DNA of 64,000 bases from Pyxicephalus adspersus (GCF_032062135.1 NC_092859.1:157297115-157361114), one strand, 5' to 3'. Positions 34,887 through 46,985 are shown, counted from the stretch's first letter. Made by a program: numbers and translations. Notes: generated from the sequence alone by a model not told the origin.

Positions 34887-36274
34887 AAAGTCTCTTGCAT
34901 ATACTCTCAGGTTCCTGCATGCCATGTCAATAGGTGCAGGATTCTTGAACATTTAACTTTTTGGTATCCATTAATCTGTTGAGTGTTCTCTTGCTCTTCA
35001 GTGTCTGTATAGTTCCAAACCATGACAATCTAGTTTGCAGATACAACATTATTGAACATCAGTTTTAGGGGAGCTTTTTCTACTGAAACCAAAGTCCCCC
35101 AACTAATCACCTGACTAATAATTCGTGGTCACTTTTTACAGCTAACTGACTTTGGGGCATTGACTACTGGGGTATTCTTGCTTCTACTGACTGCTGATGC
35201 CATGGGTACTAAAACTGTCTACTAATGTTGGACATTTTTTACTCCCAGTGCCTATTGATGCAGACTAATTTTACTAGAATATTTTTATTCCTACTCATAC
35301 TGACACAATATTACTATCCCATGACTACAGTTCAATCCCCCACACTCTGACAGAATAAACTGACCCTTTGTTTAAAAAGTTTGAGGACCCCTCTTCAAAA
35401 CCTTAAAGTCTGTTGAGAAAAGGAGCACAATATAGCTGCAGACCACCCAGAAATCCATGCAGATATCACAATAATCACAGAGGTGGATCCTCCATGTCAC
35501 CAGCCTGCTTAGCAGGGATGTGTACAGGGCACAGTGTCCAAGGCACCAGCCTCGCCAGCGTGCCCTGAAAGGGGTGATGGATGTTAGTAGGCAGTGCTCA
35601 GGTTGTGGCCCCTGTAGATACAGGGGCAGGGTACTACTGACTGGCCATGAGCAACATGCAGTACAAGTGCGAAAAGCAGCAGAGTAGTCAGACAAGCAAA
35701 GCTGGTGTCAGTATACCAAAGTGTCAGAATCAGGAAATGTAAACTAGAACCTTGAAACAGAGCCTAGGAGAATCCTTGTTCAGATATTATCCTGTTGCCA
35801 GTTACTTCCTTATATGTGGACATCATGTGACAAACAGGGACCATGTGACCAGCAGGTAATAGAACCCACCACCAGAGGGAGTGCTAAAGCAGAGACAGCT
35901 CAGGTGGTGTTTTCATTACCATTAGCATGTCTGCAAAATATTCTGCTCCTTTGGGGTTAAAGGGCAACTCTCAGGGAGCTGCCGCTGGCTGGAGAGGAGT
36001 GCAAGGTGTTTGACACAGAAAAAAGTACAGATTCCCAGGTCCTGCCAGGATTTGTAGCAACAGACTCCTGCCCACAGGTAAAAGGGCAAACAATCCAGCC
36101 TATGAGAATCAGAACTGGACTATGGAGAAATGAAAGATTGTGGCTTGGTTTGGTGAGTCACATTTGTTTTTGATCATGTGGATAGCTGTGTGCATATGTG
36201 TTTACCTAGAAAAGAAAAGGTAACAGGATGCACTATGAAAAGAAGGCAGAACTTATCTGACAGATACCAAAGAT
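34887..36274. other. Non-coding with LTR-like patches
   Basis: 35370-35930 has an A/G-rich leader-like texture (AGTAGTCAGACAAGCAAAG, CAGAATCAGGAAATG) resembling 200-480 and 6100-6480. No termini, primer site or ORF allow a call. Confidence 0.35.
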
Positions 36275-36308
36275 ACCTGAGGAAGCCACAGGGCGAAACG
36301 CATTGGCA
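36275..36308 (+). ncRNA. Hammerhead-like motif, copy 4 (best core)
   Basis: CCTGAGGAAGCC, ACAG, GGCGAAACGCATTGG. CTGAGGA fits the hammerhead CUGANGA box exactly. GCC/GGC makes a 3-bp stem II, GAAA is intact and CATT gives a NUH-type site. One extra A lies between the first box and stem II, and stem III is only a partial ACGCAT palindrome. It lies at the outer edge of the L1 element's 3' end; T-rich DNA follows. Confidence 0.45.
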
Positions 36309-36334
36309 GCAGAGACACCTGTGTTTACATTGAT

Positions 36335-37830
36335 ATTTCAATTTTTTATTTCAAAGATTTAATACATTTTTTAAAAGAAAGTTACAAAAAGTTTTTCACA
36401 AATCATTTGCATGTAAAAAAAATGTAACAAAAGTGAGGAATCAAAACATTTTCAAAACATATTTTCTTATTTACATTAGAAAAGATACAAACAAATTTTA
36501 CTACGTCTGTGTACAATCACAGAAAATCTAAGTTTTACTAAAATTTAGTTGTTACATGTGTAACTGTTTATAAAGAAAAGGCAGAACAATATTCAGAGAT
36601 GCAAAACTTATCACACACATAGAAAGCTAGTGTAACAACTGTATAAACACATAGGAGATATTGGCTATATTACTATCTATTTGTACAGAGATTTTCCTCA
36701 AGAAAGAAATTATAAGATAACCAATCAAAAAACAGAATAAAACAAAAAAGAAGAGAGTGCGTACCACTCAAAGGTCGGGGTAGGGTAAGAACAAAGGAAG
36801 GGTGAAGAGTCGAAATATAGCAGTGGTTTCTCACAAAGGATTCAGTGTTGATTATAAGCTATCCTAGGATCCCAGGACTTCAAGAATTTGTTCATGTTGT
36901 TTCGTAGGGTACACGTTAGTTTGTCGTTGGTAATGATCCAATTTAGTTTATGCTTGGTGAAATCAAGGGGTATAGGTAATGCCTTCCAGTAACAAGCAAT
37001 CGTGATACGGGCCGCTAATAGAATATACTAATAATGATCCGGGTTTATCTCGCCAAGTAAAAAATGTATTTCTAGCCCATCGCAAACTCTTTTTAGCTTT
37101 AGTTGAGGACTTTGTTTTTGCCTTTTTTGTAACTGCAATAACGCTTGTTGTTTTTGCTGTGTTAGGAGTGTATATTGTTTTTTAAGTTTGGTAGCTAGTG
37201 ATATAAAAAAGCCCTCTAATATGGGCTTAATGAGCATCCCAGTTGGTAACCAGAGAGGTATCTTGAGGATCATTAAAGCGGAAGTATTCAATTAAAGTTC
37301 TTTATGGTCAAACAGTAATAGATATTCATAGTCTCTAAGTTGGTCTAGGATTTTTTATACCTAGCCTCATAAAACGAACCAGAAGTGGCTCATGACCAGA
37401 CCCCAGGATAGCTAAAATGCATGCCGAATGCCAATAAAGAATACATGGCATAGTAATAAAAATATGATCTATCCTGAAATATTCTTTATGAGCCCAAGAG
37501 TAATATGTGTAATCGCCATGCATCCACCAAATCATAGTGTTGAAATAAAGTAGCAAATTGTAAATTTTGCTTTGATGGATGCCTGTAAGTGGGGGTAGAC
37601 ATTTTATCCGAAATCTTGTCTAGGGCCAAATTAGAGTCACCCATTAAAATCAGAGATCCTTCAAAAGAAGGAGCCAATTTATCCAAAATAGCAGTTAGAA
37701 ATGTTATGTGTTCCTCAGTGGGAGCATAATAGGTCAAAATAAAGATCAATGTTTCTCCAAGCTCCCCCATTACCATAGGGTAACAGCCATCTTTATATTT
37801 CACTTTTTTGATGTAAAAGTGTATGATTTA
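36335..37830 (-). mobile_element. L1/Tx1-like LINE, internally deleted (no RT)
   Basis: The minus frame 37486-37803 matches an apurinic-type endonuclease. YYAP (residues 25-28) and LILMGDSN (51-58) correspond to the YAP and GDFN landmarks. Frame 37335-37556 continues with GDYTYYSWAHKEYFRIDHIF, the SRID-type catalytic segment. Next, across frames, comes a linker with FRFNDPQDTS, NWDAH and IRGLF, then a Q-rich stretch. About 37020 it jumps to LLAARITIACYWKALPIP, LNWIITNDKL and WDPRIAY, the ORF2 C-terminus. The whole reverse transcriptase is missing. The 3' end lies near 36335-36345 in an AATAAAAAATTG-like tail. The 5' end is truncated near 37830. Dead copy. Confidence 0.82.
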
Positions 37831-40011
37831 TACTCACGCAGTTTAACCCTGTCTAGTGCCATTATTAGCCTTCATATTGTTATTATGACTAATTGCCTAT
37901 GGTAAACTCACTATTGTTTGCCTAAAAAGCCCCTCTCTGCTTACTATTTCTTTAAATATTCTACCACAGGGCATTTTCAAGGGTCTTGTGTAGCTCATAC
38001 CTCAATGATTGAGGGCTCTTTTAATGGAGAAATGGAGACCTGCACGATATTAGGTGGGTTGTTTCATCGTTTCGGCTGATCAGTGTAGGTAGTGAATACA
38101 AAAAAAACTTGTGTTGGAGAAATGATTGCATGCTTTCCTGTGCATTCAGCTAGCATTTATGATGCATTTGATGTGCTTCAGGCAAGAGGTCACCATTACA
38201 GCTGCGGTTCATTTATGTTTTATTTTACTTTACTGTGTTTAAAAGTAGTCATTATTTTCTACTTCTATTTAAATCTGAATTGCTGGAATCTAATTGCTGC
38301 CCTAACTAGACCTGAATATCATTTATGAGGTTGAGGAAATACAGGATAATCACATTGTGAAGAGCTGGAGCTCCTGTTTATTGTCTTCTGTCCTTCCTGA
38401 CATGAGGCCTGCCTGTAATCTTTAGAAATACTGCTCTTGCTCTCTATTAATTTAAGGATATGGAGGTGACAGGACAGCCCGGTATAATTAGTTCACGTTA
38501 TTAATGATTTAATATTGTCCTTTTTGTGCAGCTCGCTGCCTTTATGAAACCGAACAGTTCATCTCTGCCAGAAATGTTTTATGTCTGGAGTAAATGAGAT
38601 CACTTTGTTATACCATCTCTCAGACAGAGCAGCCAATCACCGGCAAGGGCAGGGCTGCTTGATTAGTGGCACTCATGGCTGGATAAGTCCGTTAACCATT
38701 ATCATGCCGGAAAATGCTGGAAAATTCACTGCATCTGTATGCTGCATGCCATGGAAATAATGCTGGGGATTAAAAGGAAGACAAATAGTTTAACTTACCA
38801 TACAAAGAAAGCTTAGAGTTTTAAACCATTAAAGTTTGTTTACATGTGCTCTACTTAAAGTGAGCTTGAACCCAAAAATATGCATAAGTAGTAACCAGAA
38901 ATTTCTGCTTTTTGCCTTGCATTTACCTTGAACATATATAGGTGCAAATCTGCAGTGTTACTTCTGTGCTGCTCACTGTTCTTCTGGGGAGAAAGCTGTA
39001 CCTGAGGACCTGCAGTGCAAGGATCTACCTGCTTCTGCTTAATTCTGTGGATCTTTTGCCACCTGTCATTAGAAAACCAGTAAGTAGCAAAATGGAATAA
39101 AAAAGAACTGTTGCTCCTCTACCAAAATGGCTGCCTCCAGAGAGAGACATGTAGTAGACCACAGGTTTGGTAAGCCCGTAAAGGGTAAAAGATCAGCTGC
39201 AGAGAAACCACTGACATTCTTTGTGGATATTCATTTTCTATCTGCATGCGTTTTTGGTGATTACAAAAAATGATCCTGAGAAAATGTATTTTCTTGCTCA
39301 AAAAAGACACCCTGATTGGCAATTCTAACTGTAGCGTACTCTTAATGAGCCCCAAAATGGCTAGTAACACACAAAGGCATTTGTAATGCAGCCCTTTCCA
39401 GTTTTCCTGTAGTACTTGGATTTTTCCAATAGGGTGTACACGAGGGTTTTTCATCCGCCAGACACTGTTTAGAGATCCTGGGGGCTGTGTCCAGGGTTGG
39501 ATTTATACCAGCTAGCTTGTACTGCATACCCTTTCAGGCTTCTCCTACTGCCACTGCTACCCAGTCCAAGCCAATCCTAAAATACCTATGTATGCTGGGG
39601 TGTGGCAGGTTATTTTTATGTGCAGATTCATTGTTGGGCTTTTTGATCTGCAGAAGTGAACCTTTTACACTCATTATTAGGGTAAAAACCTCTTATTATG
39701 TCACTGGTTCCCCACCATGTCAAAATAACAGGCCCCACATGATGGGCTGGCTTTTTTATTGTGATGGCTTTACTAATAAGCTAAAAACTGGGAAATAAGA
39801 AGCTCAAAATCCATTGTTTTTATTATTAATGGCTTCTAAAAGGCAATTTTCAACAGAGGAGTACAAATGCCACCCCCAGTAGGCACAGTGCCCTAGGCTA
39901 TGGCCCAGGCGGCCTTGTGGGAAATCTAACCTTGGCTGTGTCTAAGCTTCTTAATTTACACAATGTATAGAATTTCCTTAGGCTTTTAGTGGTTCGTTAG
40001 GTCTAGGCCAA
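37831..40011. other. Non-coding; includes a unique-looking block
   Basis: 38440-38730 (from TGACAGGACAGCCCGGTATA to GGAAAATGCTGG) looks single-copy and moderately GC-balanced, a candidate conserved non-coding element that cannot be tested here. 38848-39080 begins CTTAAAGTGAGCTTGAACCC, a dispersed repeat edge. No coding. Confidence 0.35.
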
Positions 40012-40716
40012 ACTCTAGAGATAGAGAAACTCTATCCAGGAACACATACTACAGGACTGCTACAGCGATCCTGATTGCTGTTGCTAGTAGTATGTGTTTT
40101 TAGATAGAGTTTCTCTATCCAAGAACACAGGGCACTACATGCGATGAATCGGTAAACTTGTTCCGATTCAACCTCTAGTGCCTGGGGAATGCCTGCAGTC
40201 ACAGCTGTGACCGCAAAGTTCCCATGATCATGTGACCGTGGGAACTGAACTGCAGAGTTCCACTATGATCCCCGGGGCACTACAGGTTAATTAACCTGTG
40301 GTGCCCCAGAGATCACACACTCTTCGCAATGATAGCAGACACGGCTGCAATCATTGAGAAGATGCCGGCCGGCAAGAATCTCTTGCTCTGTAACACGCAC
40401 ATTAATATTATACATTTGTTACATTTTTCTCGCAGAGGATAAAAGAAATATGTACCAAATGTATCATAATATTACTGTGCTGGAAAGTGTGTTACAGAGT
40501 AAGAGATATCATCTCCTTGTAGGATAACCTGTGAAAAAAAAAAAAAAATTAGTTAAACACAAACACTCAATAAATTAATTTACCAATAATTTTTTTTTAA
40601 CACATTTTTTTACATTTTTCTTTATCCAAATTTTTTCGTTGAATATAATATTATATATAAATATAATTTTTCCGGTCGAATATAAGGACAACCCGAATTC
40701 AAACACCAACACTACT
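40012..40716. mobile_element. Large palindromic element, copy B
   Basis: GAGAAACTCTATCC at 40024 and TAGAGTTTCTCTATCC at 40113 are parts of the same hairpin as in copy A. GATCCCCGGGGCACTACAGG and its mirror flank GGTTAATTAACC near 40285-40300. It ends GAATTCAAACACCAACACTA near 40695-40714, identical to the end of copy A. A second inverted pair, CTCTTGCTCTGTAACAC and GTGTTACAGAGTAAGAG, encloses 40380-40510. No ORF. Confidence 0.7.
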
Positions 40717-41308
40717 CCCAACACCCCGTACAGAAAAAACACAGAGACCTCTGTTTTAGTAAAATCTGCTTCCAACTTTGTCTACAAGTGAACTCTAAAT
40801 TACTTTTAGGGACTGTGAGCCTGGGATAATGCCATATTATTAACTAGGTGTCCCCTTAGCTCCACACAAGGTATCCCTATTTTCTCCCATATCTGTGATT
40901 GGAGTATATCAGGTGGCGAATGTCACTTGCTGTTGCCAGGACGTACTATGTTAGAATTAGGAGGGCCATATAAGACCAAATTGGTAAATGAGTAGAGTGT
41001 AGATGATGGGTTGGGCCGGGGACAGTGCAGATAGGAAGGAGAAGGCTTGATGACATTAGAAGTCTATGAGCCCAGAAATTAGTATTACATGGGTACAAAA
41101 ACTTCCAAAGCTTGTTTGAAGAATTTACAGTGTCCAAGTGTGCAAATGCACAATTTTGGAAGAGGAGAAGACATCTATAAATGGGAACAAACCAGATTAG
41201 AATAGAGTTGACAGAGGTAATGGAAAATGTAAGCAAGAATGGCCTTCTGATTCCCTGAGAGGTTGAGCTCACGCCAAACAGGAGGATATCCAGGGCTGCA
41301 TCATCTAA
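40717..41308. other. Non-coding, no gene recognised
   Basis: Nothing assignable. Confidence 0.5.
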
Positions 41309-41483
41309 AGGTTAATTAACCTCTAGTGCCCCGGGGATCGCACACTCTTCTTAATGAATGCAGCCACAGCTGCAATTATTGAGAAGATGCCCAGCACAGG
41401 AGAGTCTCCTGACATTGTAATATAAGTATCTCTTACAAATGATACATTTGTATCTGTAATAAATGTATCATTCGTAAGAGATA

Positions 41484-41997
41484 CCCTGTTTCCCCTATGA
41501 TAAGGCACTGTCTTATAGTTTTGGAAATGCCAAAATATGCCCTAGGTCTTATTTTCAGGGGGATGTCTTTTTTTTCCATGAAGAAGACTACAGTACACAT
41601 TTATTGTTGAAAATCACTCATGTGCCATTCATTGTCCCCTTCTGATCACTCTGTGCCATTGATTGTCCCCTTCTGATCACTCATGTGCCATTGATTGTCC
41701 CCTTTCTGATCACTCATGTGCCATTGAGTGTCCCCTTCTGATCAGACTCACTTTTTTGGGGCTTCTACGGCCAGGTAACAGACTCTGTTAGGGCAGGGAT
41801 CAGCAGCTTGCTTGTCCTTTGATGTTACTTTCAGTTTCACTCTGCACTGCAGCCAGCATCGAGGAGTCAGACAGAGGCACACAGTATCAGGTATCGGAGG
41901 ATGTCTTATTTGCGGGGGGTGCTTTATTTTATTTGTTTGAGCAAAAATCGGGGGGTGGCTTATTTGATAGGGATGCCTTATTATCGGGGAAACACGG
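41484..41997. mobile_element. TA-flanked MITE nested in palindrome
   Basis: Ends CCCTGTTTCCCC and GGGGAAACACGG are inverted, and about 22 bp of TIR match with three changes (CC.TGTTTCCCC.AT.ATAAG). TA lies directly outside each end (41482-41483, 41998-41999), so it is probably Tc1/mariner-type. It contains a 31-33-bp tandem repeat (41614-41743). Removing it restores continuous palindrome sequence in the host element. Confidence 0.85.
41614..41743 (+). repeat. Four-copy 32-bp tandem repeat inside MITE
   Basis: Unit TCACTCATGTGCCATTGATT then GTCCCCTTCTGA. A related unit (TCACTCTGTGTCAATGTATC then CCCTTCTAA) sits inside the different TA-flanked element at 61352. Confidence 0.9.
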
Positions 41998-42281
41998 TAC
42001 TTATATTAAAATGTCAGGAGGTTCTCCTTTGCCCGCAAATGATTGCAGCTCTTCTCAATGATTGCAACTGTGGCTGCATTTATTGAGAAGAGTGTGCGAT
42101 CCCCGGGGCACTAGAGGTTTATTAAACTCTAGTGCGGGGGATCGCACACTGTTCTCAATGAATAAATTTTTGCTTTTTGCTCATCCCTAGCAATAAGATG
42201 TTCATCTTAGTTTGTGATACAAACATGATATGAAAGTTTCAGAGTTCAACATGTCAGTCTCTCTATAAATGGTCCATGGAG

Positions 42282-43073
42282 CTATTAACACATCTGTTTA
42301 CAGCAGCAAAGATTGTGATAGCAAAAGCATGGTGGTCAGTCACTCCCACTATAAACCAAGTCAGTCAAAAGATGTCGTGGTTCCTGGCCAATTAAAAAAT
42401 GAGAGCTATACTTACCATCTCCATGTCTCGTTTCCGCAAAGTATGGGCGCCTTGGATTGAATATTATTTGCCAATGGGGTGGGATCATACCAACTTAACA
42501 CTGTGAAGTTTTTTTTCAAAATGAAAATAAATATGCAGGTATATACTCATCATGATGTGAGATGACTTGTTTACCCAACCACCCCCCTCCACCGCTCCTA
42601 CCCTCTTTTCTTTCTCTCTTCCTATTCTCTTTTCTCCTCCATTTTCTTCCTTTAAGTTAGAAAATCGAACTTGGAAGCATTCCTTTGTGCACTCAGGCAT
42701 GTTAGAATTGGCTAATCCTTTAGATAAATTGGGAGATACTTGATTCCTGTAAGGGACCCCTAAATGAATCATTGGGGGAAAACTAATGTCTTCTGGTCAT
42801 GGACAAAACTCATCTTTATTGTAGAAGTAACTTACCTCCACACTGGACAATTATGGACGATCCTGATAATGGGTGGTTGATTGCTCTACTTGTATTTTTT
42901 TTTTTTCCTCACCACAACTGGATGCGTGATTTGCTCCAATATTTGTATAATATGGAAACTTGTCCTTCATGTAAAAAGTCGTTACTATATTTATTAGAAT
43001 GCAATGTTGGAATGCAAGAGTTGTTTTTGTACACTTTTCTTTGTAAAATCCTAATAAAAATGTATTGAAAAAA
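42282..43073 (+). mobile_element. L1/Tx1-like LINE 3' end with 15-bp TSD
   Basis: A 15-bp target duplication, AAATGGTCCATGGAG, lies at 42267-42281 and 43074-43088. Inside, from 42300, the plus strand reads TAAKIVIAKAWWSVTPTINQ, VSQKMSWFLAN, stop, then in frame RFRKVWAPWIEYYLPMGWDH to a stop at 42504-42506: the C-terminus of L1/Tx1 ORF2 (AAR--IA--W and F-K-WAPWI-Y landmarks). A 3' UTR of about 565 bp follows, with AATCCTAATAAAAATGTATTG and a short poly-A. The element is severely 5'-truncated, as is usual for target-primed insertions. Only one in-frame stop and an exact TSD suggest a fairly young insertion. Confidence 0.92.
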
Positions 43074-43088
43074 AAATGGTCCATGGAG

Positions 43089-45232
43089 AGCTATGATTAA
43101 TCATATTTATATGTATAGCTAAGAGAAAACAATAGTGCCTCCTTTTACCTATGGGTGTAGTGAGAGTCCTATACCAGTCCAATATATATATACAGCCATT
43201 TGCAGAATGGTTTCCAGGCATGATCACTTGGTCACCCTTTGAAGAGCGGAGTTCTCCACATTGTGCCTCACAGCACATGGCAGCTTTATTACTCACTTAT
43301 CCCATTTCTTTGTTACAAAATTCATTAGCGGACCTTCCCTCTTCTGGTGCCTTCCAGCAACTATAGCATTTATCTAGATTATTCCCAGCCGTCTTCTGCG
43401 GCTGACAAGTCCTAAGTACCTTTGCAAGTTTCCCATCTCTCATAATTGGATGTGACATCAGCAAACAGCAAACACTTATCCCACACAAAGATTCACTTTG
43501 AAAGGAAGGAACAATTTTCAAGAGTCAACTTGTTGTTATCTCATTAGTTATTTTGTCTGCTTGTTAACTCCGCAGCAACACAAGCTGGAATGTAGACAAA
43601 AGTCAAACAAGGAGAGAAAACTCAGCAAAGGTCTTTAATGTGAGTGAAGAAAGGCCTCTTGAAGCCGGTTGTCCAAGTTTTTCATCTTAATGGCCAATGA
43701 TGTGCTGATCCACACCCTTGAGAAGAGATTCATTCTGCTATTCACTTCTATATTTCATCACAAGCTGAACTAACCGTTAATTGACTTTGGCTTATAGGGA
43801 GGCAGGAGGTACAGGGTTAAGTGCTTGTAAAGCGCAGGGTCTGTCTGGAGGAATCTGGTGCTCATTTTCCTGGGAATGGTGTTTGTGGAGGGAATATGGA
43901 GAGATGCAGGATCCTCCGAGAAGAAATGGAAACAGCACTCATCAGTTGTTGACATCAGTCCCCTTAGGTTTTGTTCCTGACGCGACGGCTAGAAGAATAT
44001 TTTTCTTTCCTTTTTGCCCTATTTGGGCTTGAACGCTGCTTGGCAGTTTTGCCCTTACATGTTTCCCCTAACACACTAATGGAGATTGGATCACTTGAGT
44101 GCAAGAAACAAACAATGGTTAGGGGTCCATTTATTTCACACAACTTTCATGCAGAAATCACATATTTTTTTATGCTATTAGGATGAGAAAAATGTGTGCA
44201 TTTGATCTGAAACATTTATAAATAGTCCTCTAAGTGCATGTAAAAAGTAACCTCAATGTCATGCTAGGAAAAACATAAAATGAATAACAATCTCTTCAGT
44301 AAATGACAACACCTATGTACCCAGTCGTCAATTTATCATCAGCGCCTCAGCAGAATCTCCTATATGGGGGGAAATTGAAGAATTACTACCGAAAGTCAAC
44401 CTGGGTAATGCTCTAGATAGAATGATATACTTTTAATACACCTAAATACTTTTAGGCAGGGGCAAGGCAGGATTTATATTAATGGAGCGTGTGGTCATTA
44501 GGGCAGTCATTGTGACACCCATTTGTTGGATCATGAGTGTTATAAAGCACATTTTCTTGTTTTACTGGTCCTACCTTGTCTTACATATTGGAATGATGTC
44601 AATAAACTTATATGAGATAAGGTGGGAGTACAGTAGGCATTACGTGTCCTTTTACCCCTGCCATCAAATGGCACCAGCCAATTAAGTCTAAAGAAATTTC
44701 TTCCTGGGCAAGCTGGTTTTCCCAATTATTATCTCCAAATGACCACCATATGTAGAATTTACTCCAGTGTTAAATAGCCACAAAATAACGCTGTCAGAAA
44801 TACGGGCACAATCCAGACACCCTCGGACACCTGTGCCAGTCAGCACATCCCTAAACAAGTGGCATTTAGCCACCCAGAGAAGATCACTTTAATATCAATC
44901 TCAGACAGCTTTATGCTGGTTTAAACCATTACTTGGCTAGTTTTCTATAAAGTGCAGGTAGGCCAAGACCACATCCCAAACAGGGAGAGCTAATTTCAGA
45001 CTTGTAGTTTGGCATTGCTCCCATTCAACTTAATTGGAGCAGCTAGAAACCACTTTGTGCAGGAGGTTGTTGTTGGGTTTCAGTTGCATTGAATTACAGT
45101 TGGGGTTGCTGAATGCAGCATGTTGCTTCTGGCTGTCCTCTATCAGTCAGCTACTTGCATTGATTTTAATGCAAACACAGCTCACAACATTTGGAGCTGA
45201 AGTTGAATACGGTTGCAGTTGCTTCATTTAAA
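43089..45232. other. Non-coding, no gene recognised
   Basis: Long unique-looking stretch; frames up to 83 codons show no domain. Confidence 0.5.
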
Positions 45233-45625
45233 CCGGACCTAAACTAACAGTTTTACCTTAAATAAAAAGGTATACATTCTGCTTTCCAGGAGGGTTCTGG
45301 CTGCACCTTAATCCCATGCCCAATCTCTAGCATGTGCAGTCGGAGCTTTTTCCTCATTGGGGAAAAAGAATACATCAATATCATGCATGTGCAATGAGAT
45401 CAGCACTCTTTTTTGAGTGCACAGTGTGAAAATGAGTGACGTATGCAAAAGGCTGAAGAAGGTCAAAGAAGATAGTGGCACCCTGGGGAAACTCAGGGAA
45501 GAAGGAAGATTTGAGAACGATGCGGGACCCCGGTCCAGAAAACCTCAGGAGGGATCAATGCATCTGCAAAAAGGTGAATGAGGGTTTTTTTTTCTATGTT
45601 CGTTTTTTAGTATACTTCTGCTTTA
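45233..45625. mobile_element. Dispersed MITE, family C-like copy
   Basis: AACCGGACCTAAACTAACAG at the left and TATACTTCTGCTTTAATCC at the right are weakly inverted. The interior has GAAGGAAGATTTGAGAACGA. Similarity to the other family C copies is mainly at the ends, so this is the weakest member. Confidence 0.4.
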
Positions 45626-46756
45626 ATCCATCAACTTTCTGAAAACATTGAATCTCTGCAAACCTCAACCTGAACTGCAACCACATGACATAGACTGTGT
45701 GTAACTGAATGGCTGGTGACCCAACAACTGCTGAGTAGAACTGCACAGTATTGGAATGGAATAGCTGGAAGTGGCTAACTTGTTTTGGTGTGTTCCACCA
45801 TAAGGTTTAAAGATTTAACCAGCTGAAAGGTCAGAAGAGATGAATGCTAATAACCTTTTTTTTAGTTCCAAGAGGTCCCATTGAAATAGTTTGTCCTGGG
45901 GCGGTAGTAATAAATGTACTGCAATGTTTCAAAGGAAAATCTTTGACTTCCAACTTAAAGGGTGAAATATTTTTTTCTATCTTTATCTCCATCACTGTGA
46001 ACGTTTGACCTTTTGGCAGGATGTAGTGGTTCCCTGCAATCATCAAGAGTACAAATTAACCAATGAAAGGAAAGTGCCAAAGTCAGGATAGTAGCAATGA
46101 TGAAGTGTGCAGAACCACTGGAAGATGAAGATTAGCAAAATAGCTCAGATAGAAATTAGAATAAGTGATATCTTGTTATGTTTAAAGTGCCAAGCCAAGT
46201 TAAGTGTGCCTGCAAGACTCACTGAGCACATTGCTGCATCACTCATCTGAAGGTGACACCGCGGTGTGAGCATAGAAGAAAAGGGAAAATAAGGTAGCAG
46301 TCTAAGTCAAGAAAATATACGACAGTACGAGGAAGCTGAGACAGACTAAGCACAATCCAAAACAGCTTAATGCAGCATGGGGTCATCCATTGGATAGCAA
46401 CCTGCCATACATGTAACCCCAGCAGTATTTATGACAACATTAAGGAGTTTTCTGCTTATCAAATTAAACTCAGCATACTAGTTGTAAAAGCTTTTCAGTT
46501 CAGGATGGGCGAGCTGCATTTGGTTATTTTCAAAGGTTCAGGCAATATACGTTCACAACATAGGGTGTGATTATTTGATATGTCGATGGAGAGCTGGAGA
46601 ACGTTTGTTGCAATACGGAAAAGCATTATATATTGAAATGAAAACCTTTATATTAATTGACAAACATCATTCATACCTGTGATAATTTGTCCTGCAATGT
46701 AACTCTAGTAAATACTTATCTTGCTGTTAACTCTGAGAAGCATGGTAGACGATAGA
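45626..46756. other. Non-coding, no gene recognised
   Basis: Nothing assignable. Confidence 0.5.
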
Positions 46757-46985
46757 TCAGGGTTTCTCAACTAGGGTTCCTCCACGACTTGTTGGTACCT
46801 GTGAACTGCAGCAGTCCCGCTTGCAAAAACCCTGAACAATCTAAAACAGGCGTGGCATTGGTTAGAGCCAGTTTTGGGTTTTTCTGCATTGTCCTATTGG
46901 CAAATGTGGCTTCAAGTAAAGCAGCAGCTCCAACTCTTGGGACATTTCCACAACTGCCACACTCAATCCACAATAGTCAGCCAAT
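46757..46985 (+). mobile_element. hAT-like MITE fragment
   Basis: GGGTTTCTCAACTAGGGTTC and CTCCACGACTTG give the terminus of the same hAT-like family. The interior differs from 47042-47306 and no second end is visible. Confidence 0.5.

Larger units (their letters stand above)
41309..42190. mobile_element. Large palindromic element, copy C, interrupted
   Basis: The left arm CTCTAGTGCCCCGGGGATCG through CCTGACATTGTAATATAAGTA (41322-41427) is mirrored at 42000-42118 (CTTATATTAAAATGTCAGGA to CCCCGGGGCACTAGAGG). It ends TTTTTGCTCATCCCTA at 42190, the same terminus as the hAT-like copy at 58280-58844. The centre is split by the TA-flanked MITE at 41484-41997. The left terminus is missing. Confidence 0.75.

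Noticed and set aside
36275..36308. Calling the motif a proven active hammerhead ribozyme
   Set aside because: The extra base next to stem II and the minimal stem III leave catalytic folding unproven; kept as hammerhead-like only.
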